The position numbers and the translations under genes are program-made. From Chytridium lagenaria (lineage: Eukaryota; Chytridiomycota; Chytridiomycetes; Chytridiales; Chytridiaceae), in contig JAHLKC010000078.1 of NCBI GenBank assembly GCA_025449115.1, positions 1 through 64,000 on the forward strand: 64,000 nt of DNA, written 5' to 3'. Shown in pieces: positions 12,101 through 23,079 of this stretch. The notes under the pieces were generated by a model, which was given only the letters and a program-made list of their open reading frames with translations, was not told the origin of the DNA and ran no database searches. The first letter of the stretch is position 1. Every line of letters starts with the position of its first letter.

Positions 12101-12886
12101 AGGAACTTGAATTTTTCAATAAACCGATCTTGTAAAAATTCTAGGATCTTTTGTTTTCTAATGTTACACAATCAGCAAAATTTCTGAATTTCCCAATTCG
12201 GTTAAGCATCATCAGCAGTTGACTGAAATCGAAAGGCTGAAAAGAGTCCATGAAAGCAGAAGGTTTGTAATGACCTTCCCCTTTTCTGGCAAGCCTCCAT
12301 TCCCGTGCATCGTTATTTTTATTCATGAAAGTAAACAACATCGTTGAAACAACTGTTACAGACAGCAACTCAAGGCATATCGAGAACTCCCTGTATTCGC
12401 CGTCTCCAAACCTCCAACCCATAAACGCCTCTAACCCATCAGCAATCGACAATCCTTTATTCTCTTATGATGCCAATGGTGAGGCGCCGTCATAGGATAT
12501 AGTTTAATCTAACGTATTACCTTTCAGCTCAACATACAAACGGGCAGCAAGCGTCGGAATCATTGGTTGCGGTGATACCATCTATCCCAGATCGGTCTTA
12601 CATCTTGACGCTGGTCTTAATGGTCAATTACCAGATACAATATGGATCTGTCATGAGTAACTTCTGACCTTGCGCAGATTCGACGTTAATACTATTATTT
12701 ATTCATGCACATATATAATCGCTTCTCTGTTTTCTTACTTGGCACCCATCTCCTATATACATCGCGTTTTAAAAAGGTACATGAACCATTAATAAATGTT
12801 GCGTGTATATCTGTATCCATTTGGCGATAGAGGTCAGTCAAAATACAGTGAATTCCACGTCCTTTACGCGTCAAAACCGAGAAAGT
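9177..12886. other. 3.7-kb region without a supported gene
   Basis: AT-rich sequence with many stops on both strands. Two minus-strand frames (9495-9797 and 12141-12452) have protein-like composition but no recognisable domain, acceptable start or splice context; they could be relic exons. A C-run opposite a G-run near 12058-12079 (ten C, TTCT, seven G) could form a small hairpin. Otherwise nothing is seen. Confidence 0.45.
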
Positions 12887-15800
12887 TTAAAATGATAGAC
12901 CAAAATAAATGAAGAAAATGGAGTAATAAGAAACAAAAATAACTGTGAGAGTCGAGGTAATGCAAATATCGACTAAACCACAACTGGCAACTCCACCTTC
13001 CTCAAGGAATGAAACAACACCTTCCATCTCCATCCGCTTTGGGAAACGATCCTCGTTATTCGAGAATACGAGATCCATGGAATCGACTCTTCCTGAACTT
13101 GTGGCGTTCCCGCAGTCGTGGATGCGCACCATGATCAGGGTTTTGCGATCACGAGGGAGGCTGGTCGTATGGATAGGGATTTCATCCTGACCATGAAGTT
13201 AGAAACATGGAAAATGGGGTGGTATAGTTACCTCTGATCCAACACTCCAAGGTCCTCTTACGGGTTTTGCCCAGACCCCTTTGGACATCCACCTTCATCC
13301 GACAACCATCGACCTACAAAAAAGGCGTCAAGCACAAGATTTACTAGTAAAAAAAGGTAATAAGAAAAAGGCAAACTCACCCATAATCCGTCCATTCACA
13401 TAAACCGTCGCCATAGCGTCCTGTCCCATCATCCTCAAATTCAACGCCGTCGTCCAAATTTCAGGATCCGGCATCATGCTTGCCTCAACCTCAAAATACA
13501 TCCACCTAACATCCCCCTTCCTCAACTTCAACGGCCACACCACCTTTTCCCAACCCTTGAACGCCTCTGTAGAAACTGCATCCGGCCATCCCAGTTTCTC
13601 TCCAGCAGTGCGGTGACGAACCCCCCACTCCCTGAGTGGTTTCCCGCAGAATAACGATACGCCTTGAAGACCTTTGAGGGAATCGAAACCAAGAGACGGT
13701 AACGACCCTCGGGAGAAGGGGACTGGGATGAATGTTTCGTTGAGAAAGGGAACGGGGACGCGGGCGAGTTTACCACGGAACCATATAAATGACCCGTGTC
13801 CCCACACTTCAACACGAAGATGATGATTTGAGGTTTTGTGGAGTCTGCATGGATTGTTTCAATGGGAATCTGGAAACCATAGTATTTGTCGTTGGAGGCC
13901 GAGTTGATTTCCGTGCCGAGTGGAGTGAGGGTTGTGATGTAATGGCCGTTGACGTAGATGCCGATGATGTCGGAGGCGAAGGGGATGTAGAGGGTTGGGG
14001 TTTTGGGCTTCCCGTGAACGCGGGAAGAATTTTGGGGGGTTATGCCGAGAGATTGGAGGTCGGAGTCAGTGAGGGTGACTTGGGCACGGTACCAACTTGA
14101 ACCTGTGGCGTAGCCTTTATGGTGAGGGAGATGGGGGTATTGCCAGAAGGTTCCCAATCTTCTGTTGTAATGAGTTCTGGGATGTGGGAGAGTGTGTAGG
14201 CGGTGAGGGAGGATGCGGAGAAGGAAGGGAGCGTGGTTGAGCCGTTGGGTTGACCAAAGTTGGGGGAGGTGGAACGGGGCGTGTTGGATTCGTCGGGCTT
14301 CGTAATGAGTGATGATCATGGACGATGTGAGGGAGGGGTTTGTGGGTGAGATAGGGAAAAAGGTATAGATATCGGCTGTTCCGGCCATGAGGGAGGGATG
14401 GAGATGCGGGTTGAGGGAGAGGGAGAGGAAAATGCGGAGATGACTTTTGGAGAGTCTTTCGTGGATAAAGTCGGGACCGCAGACCATGGAGGAGGAGGAT
14501 TTGGAGAGTCTTTCGGGTGGGACACCGCTGTTGGTCATGAAACCGGGGAACCAACATTTTCCGGCAAGGTAAGTGTCGACGACCACCACCTCTGTTTCAA
14601 GGTGCTCAGCGGAATCTGGTATTGAGATGATGACGGTAAAGCGAATTGGTTTAGAGGTATGGATGTAGTTGACGGTTTGGCGGTTGCCGTCTTGACGGAC
14701 TTGAGTGGACGCGTCGACGGGGGTGATGGTGATATTGGAGGAGCTGGTGGTGGGGATGAAGGAAATTTCGCCTTCAGCTTGACGGGGACCGTACAGGACG
14801 AGGAGAGATTGCTGAGAATAGCCCCAAGACCGAGTGGTGAGGATTTCGCTGGTGGAGTAGTAGATGGTAAGGCCACCATGAGGGAGCGGAACGTTGAAGG
14901 GAAGGACCATGCTGTAGCGGGTGTGGCTTAGCCTTTCCTATTCAAACGGTTAAAAAGGAGATGGAATGGAGGCGGGCTAATTACCTCTTTTGATGTGGCG
15001 GTTTCGACCGGAACTGTGAGTTTGGAGTGTCTGGGAAAGGAAAAGCCAAAGGCTTCAATAGATTCTTTGCCAATGTTCAAGTTGACTCCTGCGACGCCGT
15101 CATTGATAAGAGTGATGAATGCCGACTGGGGGCCAATTTGTAACCAGTAGTTTGCCCTGTCTCCAGATATATCTGGGTCTTCGCTCTATGCAAAGATTTT
15201 AGACACGTTAAAAGAAACAGAAATGCTACAAACAATAAAATATATAATAAAATAAAATGGATTCTTACACCAATCCGTTTATCCTTAATCAACACGTTCG
15301 TGTCCTTATTTGCATACTTTTCATTTTTAAAAAACAACAACCATTTGGGCAGATCCCGATACACGCTCCGTTTCGCATCCCCAACGCCCCCAAGCACACC
15401 CTCAAAATCATTCACAAAGAGATTAAACCGTCGAATCTGATGATACTTTTCCCTAAGCAGACCCGACGGGACTGACGGTCGCGTAATAATCCAGCACATT
15501 TCCAAAGAACCCAACAGGGGGTCTTAGGAATGCTGTTGAAATTCGATTTGAGTCGGTAAACTTTTTGGCTAGGTCGATGGCTTGATCGAGGTTGGCCACG
15601 TCGCCAGAGTTGAGTAGCATGGCGTTTTGGTATCCTTCTTGGTGAATGCCTATCGCGTTGAATTGGAAAACAGCGTCGAGACCGGCAAAGATGGCAGCGC
15701 GGAGGACAAACGGGTCGCGGACTATAAAAACAGACGGGAATTATAAAGGAGAAAACGATTGATGAGAAAAAAGAGTTTTTTTGCTGTACCCGTCTCGGTG

Positions 15801-17009
15801 ATGCCAGAAGGCATGTTGTTGTAAGCTCCTTCGTGACTCTTTGGATTATGCATGTCATTTAACAGCGAAATACTTGTAAACGGAATTGTGAATCTTCCTG
15901 GAATGTTCCTATACACACTTGGCATAGGAATGATATCCCTTGCAGCACCCATAGCGCTGACAGTGCCATCTCCAGGTCCCGTTGCGATAGGCAAGTCGAC
16001 ACCAAGATCCACGAGGATCGATCTAAGATTTGAGAGATAACCTTTTATGTCAATTGTTTGACGTTCATCACGTTCGGGCTTGCCATCCTCCAGAATGGCG
16101 AGCTTATCAATGTTGAAGAAGGTTTCACCCCATGTAAACTCATTCTCGACGGCAAAGAGCATGATTGGGCCGCCTTTGGTGAAGAGGTAGGGGCGGACTT
16201 GATTAACTGGGATAAATTGGGGAAGGTAAGCTGGGTCGAAAAACTATAAACAATACAATAATTTATGACGTGGAGAGATGGAAAAGAAACTCAACGAAGC
16301 TCTGTATAATAAAGACGGGCTGCGTCAAGGAAGTCCTTGTCGTTTGTGCGAAGATTTATGAGTCCGTCAGCTTTATCCGCGTCACGTGTGCGTTTGGTGC
16401 TTTTTGTAAATACCCATTGCGGAATACCGCCCTATAACCCAAATGATATTTTTAGTTATCTTATTCATATAAATATGAAACTCACTCCGTCCAATTCTGA
16501 CGTGATATAAAGTGCAGGCCTCAAGTCTATTATTCTTTTCGTCAGAAATGAAGAAGAAAAAAAATAAATCACAACAAGCTTCAAAAGTACTTACAAACCC
16601 AAAGTTCGTGCTTTTTACAAAGATCCAGAAATCCCTTAATATCATGAGTCTTCCAGTCAAACCGCCCTTCTACGGGCTCATGATTGCGCCATGAGACGTA
16701 AGCATCGATTGTATTGAAGCCCAGGCCTTTAAACTTGATGATCCTGTCCTCCCATGTCTCTGGAGGAATTCTAAACCACTGAATCGACCCACCTCTTTAA
16801 AGAGAATTAGGAGGTGATTGGAAGATGATGGATGAAAGTGAAAAAAAGTACCGCAAAATCCTAGGCACGCCATTAATAACAAAGGAGGATCTGTTGTAAA
16901 AGACGGTCTGGGCAGTAGCACTTGGAGGGTGAAAAAGGACACAGATGCAGAGGAGAATTAGGAGCGGGAGTGGACTTGATTGAGATGATGGCCGGATCGC
17001 CATGCGCAT
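12887..17009 (-). CDS. Secreted glycoside hydrolase family 35 (beta-galactosidase type)
   Basis: The ATG at 17009 opens a signal peptide (PLPLLILLCICVLFHPPSATA). Exons: 17009-16852, 16794-16595, 16526-16486, 16431-16296, 16243-about 15793, about 15719-15269, 15185-14985, about 14928-13381, then two short 3' exons to a stop at 12887. The catalytic part shows typical GH35 blocks: VINGVPRILRGGSIQWFRIP, GLGFNTIDAYVSWRNHEP, LRPALYITSELDGGGIPQW and GGPIMLFAVENEF, where the second Glu of ENE is the expected acid/base. Later beta-sandwich blocks (TGSSWYRAQ, DIIGIYVNGHYI, ATVYVNGRIMG) also fit. The C-terminus is hydrophobic (TSTLTVIFVSYYSIFFIYF) and could be a GPI or membrane anchor. The enzyme should release terminal beta-galactose from plant or other polysaccharides outside the cell. 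Frame breaks of one base are needed near 15468, 13805 and 13259, and the frame in 14110-14300 is doubtful. Confidence 0.82.
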
Positions 17010-17550
17010 GGTTTAATGTGAGGAATGAGTAATAGAAATGGAAACAGTGGGAGTATCCACGTAGGACTCCATTTATTAATCATTTTTTTCAAGAGTTCTT
17101 TTTTCCTTTTAAGATGAAACACGTAAAAAAAAGGGTTGTGGATAGGGGATGGAGGGGATGGACTAAACGGGGGATCACAGATGCCTTGAAGTTGTCATAT
17201 CCTTAAAAGGTAACACTCACGTTTTCCTTGTACTTACTTTGTGTAATTATGTGTAACATACCAGAATTCAGCCGGTCGGTCGGTCATTCGGTCGGTCGGT
17301 CAATGACAATCATTCAGTCTTGACGTCACTCAAGGCCGGATTTTTTCAGACTTATAATAGTAAAAGTTACAGACATCCGCCGGTACATTATTCTCGCCAA
17401 CCTTCCATGGATTTATGGGCAATGGTTTCAGGGATAAACCGCTCAGGGCCTTACAATAAATAATTTCAAACGTGGAAATAAAACAAATCACAGCAAATAT
17501 AATACTATTTGGTGAATATGGAAAAGGAAGAAAAGTACAAAACCGGAATT
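17010..17550. other. Intergenic region
   Basis: Promoter side of the GH35 gene and 3' flank of the NIPA-like gene. It contains a CGGT microsatellite (separate entry); no coding frame is seen. Confidence 0.5.
17270..17302. repeat. CGGT tetranucleotide repeat
   Basis: Seven imperfect CGGT units, interrupted once by CATT, about 260 bases upstream of the GH35 start codon. Confidence 0.8.
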
Positions 17551-19712
17551 CTATGACGCCTGCGCTGCATTGCTGCCCGTAGAAGCCACAATGAAGGAAG
17601 TAGAGGTCGAAGAGGAAGGAGAAGAGGGCTCCACCGCGGCAGGCGCCACAGTAGGACGTTCACTGCTTTCCCTTTGCTCAGCAACCCCATCATCATCTCT
17701 ACCATCATCTTCTTCGCCTCTCCGTCTCGTTACAGATGACGACACCTTTCTTCTTCTTCTCCCACCCACCCGGAACCCACCCGTCCATTCCGATACTCTC
17801 TCAACATCCTCACCGCGTCTCGCATCATAAGCATCATCATTATCTTCAATCGATATACGTATCACACCAACATCCTCCATCTTTTTCCCACCCACATCCC
17901 CATCAATCTCCCCATCATATGGGACAACAGGCGGGCCATGCGGTGGTGTGTGTACTATAGGTGGGGGCGTGACGGTTCGCGCTGCTTTAGGCCGTCTCCA
18001 GTAAAACGGTGACAAGAACGAAAATAGTGTAGCGCGTGGCAGTGGAGCTCCCTCGTCTGTCGAAACGGCGGGGGTGAGGAGTAGGATGATGAACATCAGG
18101 CGACACATGTTGATGTTGTTGTGTTGACTGTTGAAACGTACCGTGGAATAATGAACTCGGTGTTGTAGCGTCGAGTGAAGGGGGTAGAGGTGAAAAAGGT
18201 GCACGCGGAGACACGGCAAATTTCCCAGCCTCTGCATCTCCTTGCAAAGACAGTGAAGGCGGGAACGCTGATGGATTTAAAGGTGGTGACAACGACATGG
18301 GTGACGGTAATGTAGGCACGGACGCCCCAACACTCTGTTGGTGTCCTCCCACCTCCACCCCGACATCTTCCATCAATCCAACCCCACCCGCATGATGACC
18401 CGACGACGATGGCATCCTATGATGACCATTTCCACTAGTTTTTAAACGGCGTCACCGGTCTCCCCAACCCCTCCCCCATCGATGACCCTGCCCTCGACAA
18501 ACTCCTTACCGACGCAGCCCCCGAAGCAGGATGCGATATACTCGCCGCCACAGCCGCTGCGGAATGCACAACATTCGCCGCCTCCTGCGCCAGAACCTGC
18601 ATACTGTATTGAAACAGCAATGCCACACCACCCACAATCACCCAAAAACCCCATCACGATGCTCAGGCCCGACGTGACGGACTCGACGGGGAATCCTTGG
18701 TACAATATGGCGGAACCGAGAAGAGTGGCGGTCGTGAATGTGACATAGAATATGGGAGTCACTATCGCTGTCGAAAAGAGACTGTATGCGCGGTTGAGAA
18801 AGTGAATTTGCGCAATGATTGTCATCACCATGAATGCAAAGAGTGGGTATATTGGCCAGCGAAGAAATTGATTGCGCTCACGATCACTCCAATGGCGGAA
18901 ACTGTAGACCATGGACGTACCAAATCCTTGCGTACTGAGAGTAAGGTAAGGTCCAAGGAGTGATGCAATGGAAATATACACCATAGGCGATTTCCGCGCA
19001 TACCGTTTCTCACAGTACGTGACCAGAAAAAACAAAAAGAGCAACACAGAGCATCGTAAACACAATAAACCCTAATTTAAAACATTAGCCCTTCAAAAAC
19101 CCCCACTCTGCCTCTCTAAAAAAAAAAAAGGGCGTACCTGGTGAAAACACATATCGAAAAAACTCATCAATCGTCTGTGTTGTTGTAGATTCCGGCGCAT
19201 TCAACACAATAATCGTCGCCCCAATAACACACTGCGCGCATCCCACTTTCCCCGGAAAGTTGAGATGCTCATTCAAAAAAATCGACGAAAGCACCGCTCT
19301 AATCATAAAAACTATCAAGACTTCACTAAAACCGTTTAAAAACTTACGTTATAACCACACTCAAGGCTCCCAGCGGTGTCACCAGAATCGCTGCCGTAAA
19401 AGCATACGCCCCGAAATTCGCTATCTCACCCAGCGCCACTAAAACCCCGCTTGCATCAGTACGTAAATGTCGCAAAAAGACTCACTCAACACCATCCCGA
19501 TCCACCATAATGTATTTTTGAGATACGCATGTTCTCTCCCGACTTCCCGACTGCGACTTTGTATGAGACCTTTTTTTGTGAATACGACACTTGCGCCAAT
19601 GAAGATGCCGGATGCGACGGCGAGGAGATGCCGACTATTTTTTGCCACATTGGGGAGGATTCGGATGGAGAGGGGTGGAGGAGGTGGAAAGGAGGGAGAT
19701 GGTATTGTTCAT
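17551..19712 (-). CDS. NIPA-type magnesium transporter with long cytosolic tail
   Basis: The fold is that of NIPA/NIPAL Mg2+ transporters (DMT superfamily, about nine spans). Blocks in order: GIFIGASVVFTKKGLIQSR and YLKNTLWWIGMVL (exon 1, ATG at 19712), ALGEIANFGAYAFTAAILVT and PLGALSVVIT (19438-19348), AVLSSIFLNEHLNFPGKVGC and CVIGATIIVLNAPE (19298-19138), then KSPMVYISIASLLG, TQGFGTS, LNRAYSLFSTAIVTPIFYVT and AILYQGFP (19071 onward). Donors GTGAGT, GTAAGT, GTACGC. After the last span a tail of some 350 residues rich in Ser, Pro, His and Gly follows, with an intron at 18141-18057, an acidic EDNDDAYDARRGEDVERVSEW block and an Arg cluster, ending at 17551. One-base frame breaks in homopolymers are required at 19638-19643, 18644-18648 and 18439-18443, probably also near 19030. 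The long tail is unusual: typical NIPA proteins end shortly after the last span. Confidence 0.85.
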
Positions 19713-21102
19713 GGCTGTGGGCAGTTCTTGTAGATGTGATGGTGACAAGATGATGAGGTGATGGATGAATGTCAATGGCTTTCAGGAGGTGTTGGGGGCT
19801 TCTTTTTTAATTTCGGAACGAGGGAAAGAGGCGAATGTCTCCCAAGCTGATGAGGGTTTAAATGGAAAAGAAGGCTGGGAAAGGAAGGATGAGGTCTCTT
19901 TTTTCCTTGTCGATAGAATGTCCCCCCTTTTGCCTCCGAAACGACGGTATCCTCCGATGCAGGGGGCAAAAAATGTAAGGCTGGCCTGCTGCAGCTGGTT
20001 GTGTTCAGAAGTTTCCTTGGCCCTATTAATGAAGGCCCGTTTTTTTTTTTCACTTGCCGCCCATGCACACGATGAGAGGTTTGAGGTGGGTCCTAATATT
20101 GTGACGAAGCCTCTCCACACCCTTGTGTTTTTTTTTAAGAGTCCGAATGAACTATACGGATTTCTGATTGGTGTTGAAAATAACGGAAGTTTTCAAATCA
20201 TGACATTTACAAGGCCAGGAAGCGCAGTGTAATTACGCAGATATTTAGGTACATACATAGATACTGTACCTTAAAATAATGAAAAACAAGCTGGTTTGAA
20301 GAAGGTAAAGGGGATGCATGATTTTTAAATTATGTTTTTGACTATTGCATCAATGAGATCTGCGTTCTTAGAACGTTACAGTACACACCGCGTATTGTTT
20401 GTCCATCATGTTGAACAGAATTCTTTCCCTACGCTCTATCGTCTCAAACGCTTTATAAAACAACCCCAAACATTTTGTATGTCGGTGTCCCATCAACGGC
20501 GAATCTGAACCACTATCAACGTCGCCTTATTGAAAAAGTACTCCCTTATTTATGGCTATAATGCCTTGGAACGTGGCGGTATACATTCCATCAACCAACA
20601 CAATTTTTCGTCACGGCACAGAATTTGAAGAAATTAACACTTCATACGACCATACTGAAGCGCCATTTTAAAGAAACAGTGGATTCACGTTTTGAGACAA
20701 CAAACGCGGAATAGAATGGCCGTTACTATCGCTAATAAACGTTCTCATCTTACCGTCTTGTAAAATCAACCCAAAGTATACCAAGAAATGGACCACATAC
20801 ATTCATTATTCGAGTCTTTCGTGGGCGAAGCCATACCGTCGTCAAATTCAAATCAATTGTTGAGCCACGAAAACAAAATACATACGTAAACACAAAAAAA
20901 CGGCGAAGCCCAATAAAATTAGAAAAAATGAAGAGGAGCCTCCAAACTAATAAGGCCATAAGATTAAAAAATTATGCATAAAGAATGAAAGAAACATGGA
21001 CGAATCAGAGAGGCATCATGTCACGACGTGGAAGTGATACACTCTTTTGATCTTATCGCATCACCCCATGTCAGGTTTGACTTGCCCTCCCACCCGTTGG
21101 AC
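19713..21102. other. Intergenic region
   Basis: Upstream region of the NIPA-like gene followed by the 3' flank of the small membrane protein gene. A 155-codon plus-strand frame (19765-20232) lies opposite the promoter side and looks non-coding. 20240-21000 is AT-rich without features. Confidence 0.45.
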
Positions 21103-21957
21103 TCATCGTGAACCCTTTGCTCGAATTTTGGAACACGCTTCATGGCAGGTGAAGCTCCATCCTCCCACGCTGAATCTGTCAATTTCGGGTGACGGAGGCG
21201 CCACCAACGTTTCCAACGCTTTCGGTGTCTCTACCTCCCACAAACACCAGAAATCCCGTGATGCCGATCGACACCATTCCACCACATACACGACAGTGGA
21301 GGCGATGAGGAAGACGGATGTGCCGGCGTAAGCGCAAAACTGGTAGAGCGATGGGTTGTTGAAGAGAGGTGTTGAGATGGTGGTGATGGTGAAGAGGAGG
21401 AGCAGGGTGATGCCTAGTTCAACGATGCGATCTGCGTATGGGATGCCGGTGGTTAAACCGGGGGGGTCGGCGGTTGCGGTATTGATTTGGGAAGAGAGTT
21501 TAGGGCGTGATGGACGTTTCTTGAAGTTTATGGAGGGAAGGTGGAGGGTTTTCGGGGATGCTGAGAAGGTGAATGGGAGGGATCGCATGAGAACTGTTGA
21601 CGGATGAAGATGGGAAGGGGAGTCTGGGGAGTCGGGAGGGAGGATGATGGTGTAAACGTGAGTCCTGAGATGTGTGTTGGATGAAACCACCATGAGAGAG
21701 GCGTTCCTGTTGTTTGACGGAGCATCATGGCTGTTGGTGGAAAAGAAGTGTCAATCATGGAAATGTGACTAGGAGATGGTGTGCAAGGAGGAGGTTGCTG
21801 GGGATGTGACGGATATCAGTATGCTAGAAACGTTTGTTGATGAAGACACAATTGGCTTCACTATTGGTGTAGAGGTTGAAGTGAACAGACGAGGTAGTGG
21901 GAATGGCATTGCAGTTGTCATTTCTTTCAACAATTCATTGTTGACGTTCTGCGCCAT
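21103..21957 (-). CDS. Small membrane protein, two predicted spans, unknown function
   Basis: The ATG at 21957 starts MAQNVNNELLKEM and a Ser/Thr/Pro-rich N-terminal half; the C-terminal half reads in the frame of 21693-21103. It contains two hydrophobic spans (IVELGITLLLLFTITTIS and FCAYAGTSVFLIASTVVYVV) separated by a short NNPSLYQ loop, then a tail with CRSASRDFWCLWEVETPKAL. The two halves lie in different frames around 21700-21770, so either a small intron or an indel must be assumed. No family is recognised. Alternative: only 21693-21103 is coding. Confidence 0.5.
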
Positions 21958-23079
21958 TCAAAAAAAGAAAATGCCGCTTCAATCCACACTACAGTAGCAA
22001 CCCGCCCACCGACATCACATCACATCATAACACCCTTCAGCCGTCATTACCCCATCTATCTACTACCTTCCACCGTCACTTCAACCGCGGCCTCGTCTCT
22101 ATCCCTCGAACTGACGTCCAAAGCCCATCACAGGGCTAACAGTCTTCCAGACACTCACTGAACACCTCTCCTATCACAGCTAATACCCAACACTGCTGCA
22201 ATAACTTCAAAACAACTCTCTCACCTTTAACTTCCTCAGCTCAACTGAAAGAACAGGTGGTCTTGAAGAGAAAAAACAATAACCCTTCCGATTTCAAATC
22301 ACGGGTCTCCGGCGAGAACCTGAAAATCCCTATTTCTGTAGAGTTCGAAGAAATGCAACCACGGGACTTTATGTTTTCGCCGTAGAGAGTGAACTTGGAA
22401 GAGCGAGTCAGGAGGTGTTGAGTAAGGACGGCGGATAGATTCAGGGGATACTTGAATAAGAGTTGGATGTGAGATGGAGGCGGTGTGGATTGCGAAAAGA
22501 TGTAGGCGGTGTCGATGATGGGTGGAGGAAGAGTTTTCCGAAATGAATCGATGGGGGACAGATGTATAGATCTCTTTTGTCAGCAAACTCTCTTTAAAAC
22601 CCGACAGGCCGACAGGTATTTATACTCTGCTGTATTTATAAGACACACACACAGACATAATTATTTTTTTAAAAAAAGGTTCCGTCCGTTCTCAACCAAA
22701 CCAACGAGAACCCACGCCCCCCCCCCCTTTCTTTTTTTTCAGTTTTTTTTTTTTTTATAGCGCTATTCCAAACCATCCTATATTTCGAAAATGCAACCAT
22801 CTCATGGTTTTGAGGCGTATTGATTGGCCGAAAATTCTAGAAAATAGTGATTTTTTCTTATGGGCCCATTTTTTAAACGATGGTTGTCTTTTTCGGCCCC
22901 CCTCACGAGGATCCATGACGTTTGGACTTTGGACGATCCATGACGTTTGCTGCAATTCAAGTAAAAAAAATATAATCAAGCACCTCATGTGCCATTTCAT
23001 TAAATATGATGGGGACTGAGACATGATGTAGTGTAATAATAGTCATAGAGATACAGAGGCGTAACTAAAGTTTACGCCT
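21958..23079. other. Intergenic region
   Basis: It includes a homopolymer-rich stretch (C9, T8, T13 at about 22720-22757) and a short repeated phrase ATCCATGACGTTT (about 22911 and 22938). A minus-strand frame at 22299-22586 is not convincing. Confidence 0.45.

Noticed and set aside
12141..12452. 103-codon minus-strand frame with protein-like composition
   Set aside because: No ATG, stop just upstream without a good acceptor, no family; may be a relic exon but cannot be supported as a gene.
19765..20232. 155-codon plus-strand open frame
   Set aside because: Lies opposite the NIPA promoter side, low-complexity F and K runs, no domain, and starts in the 5' region of the minus-strand gene.
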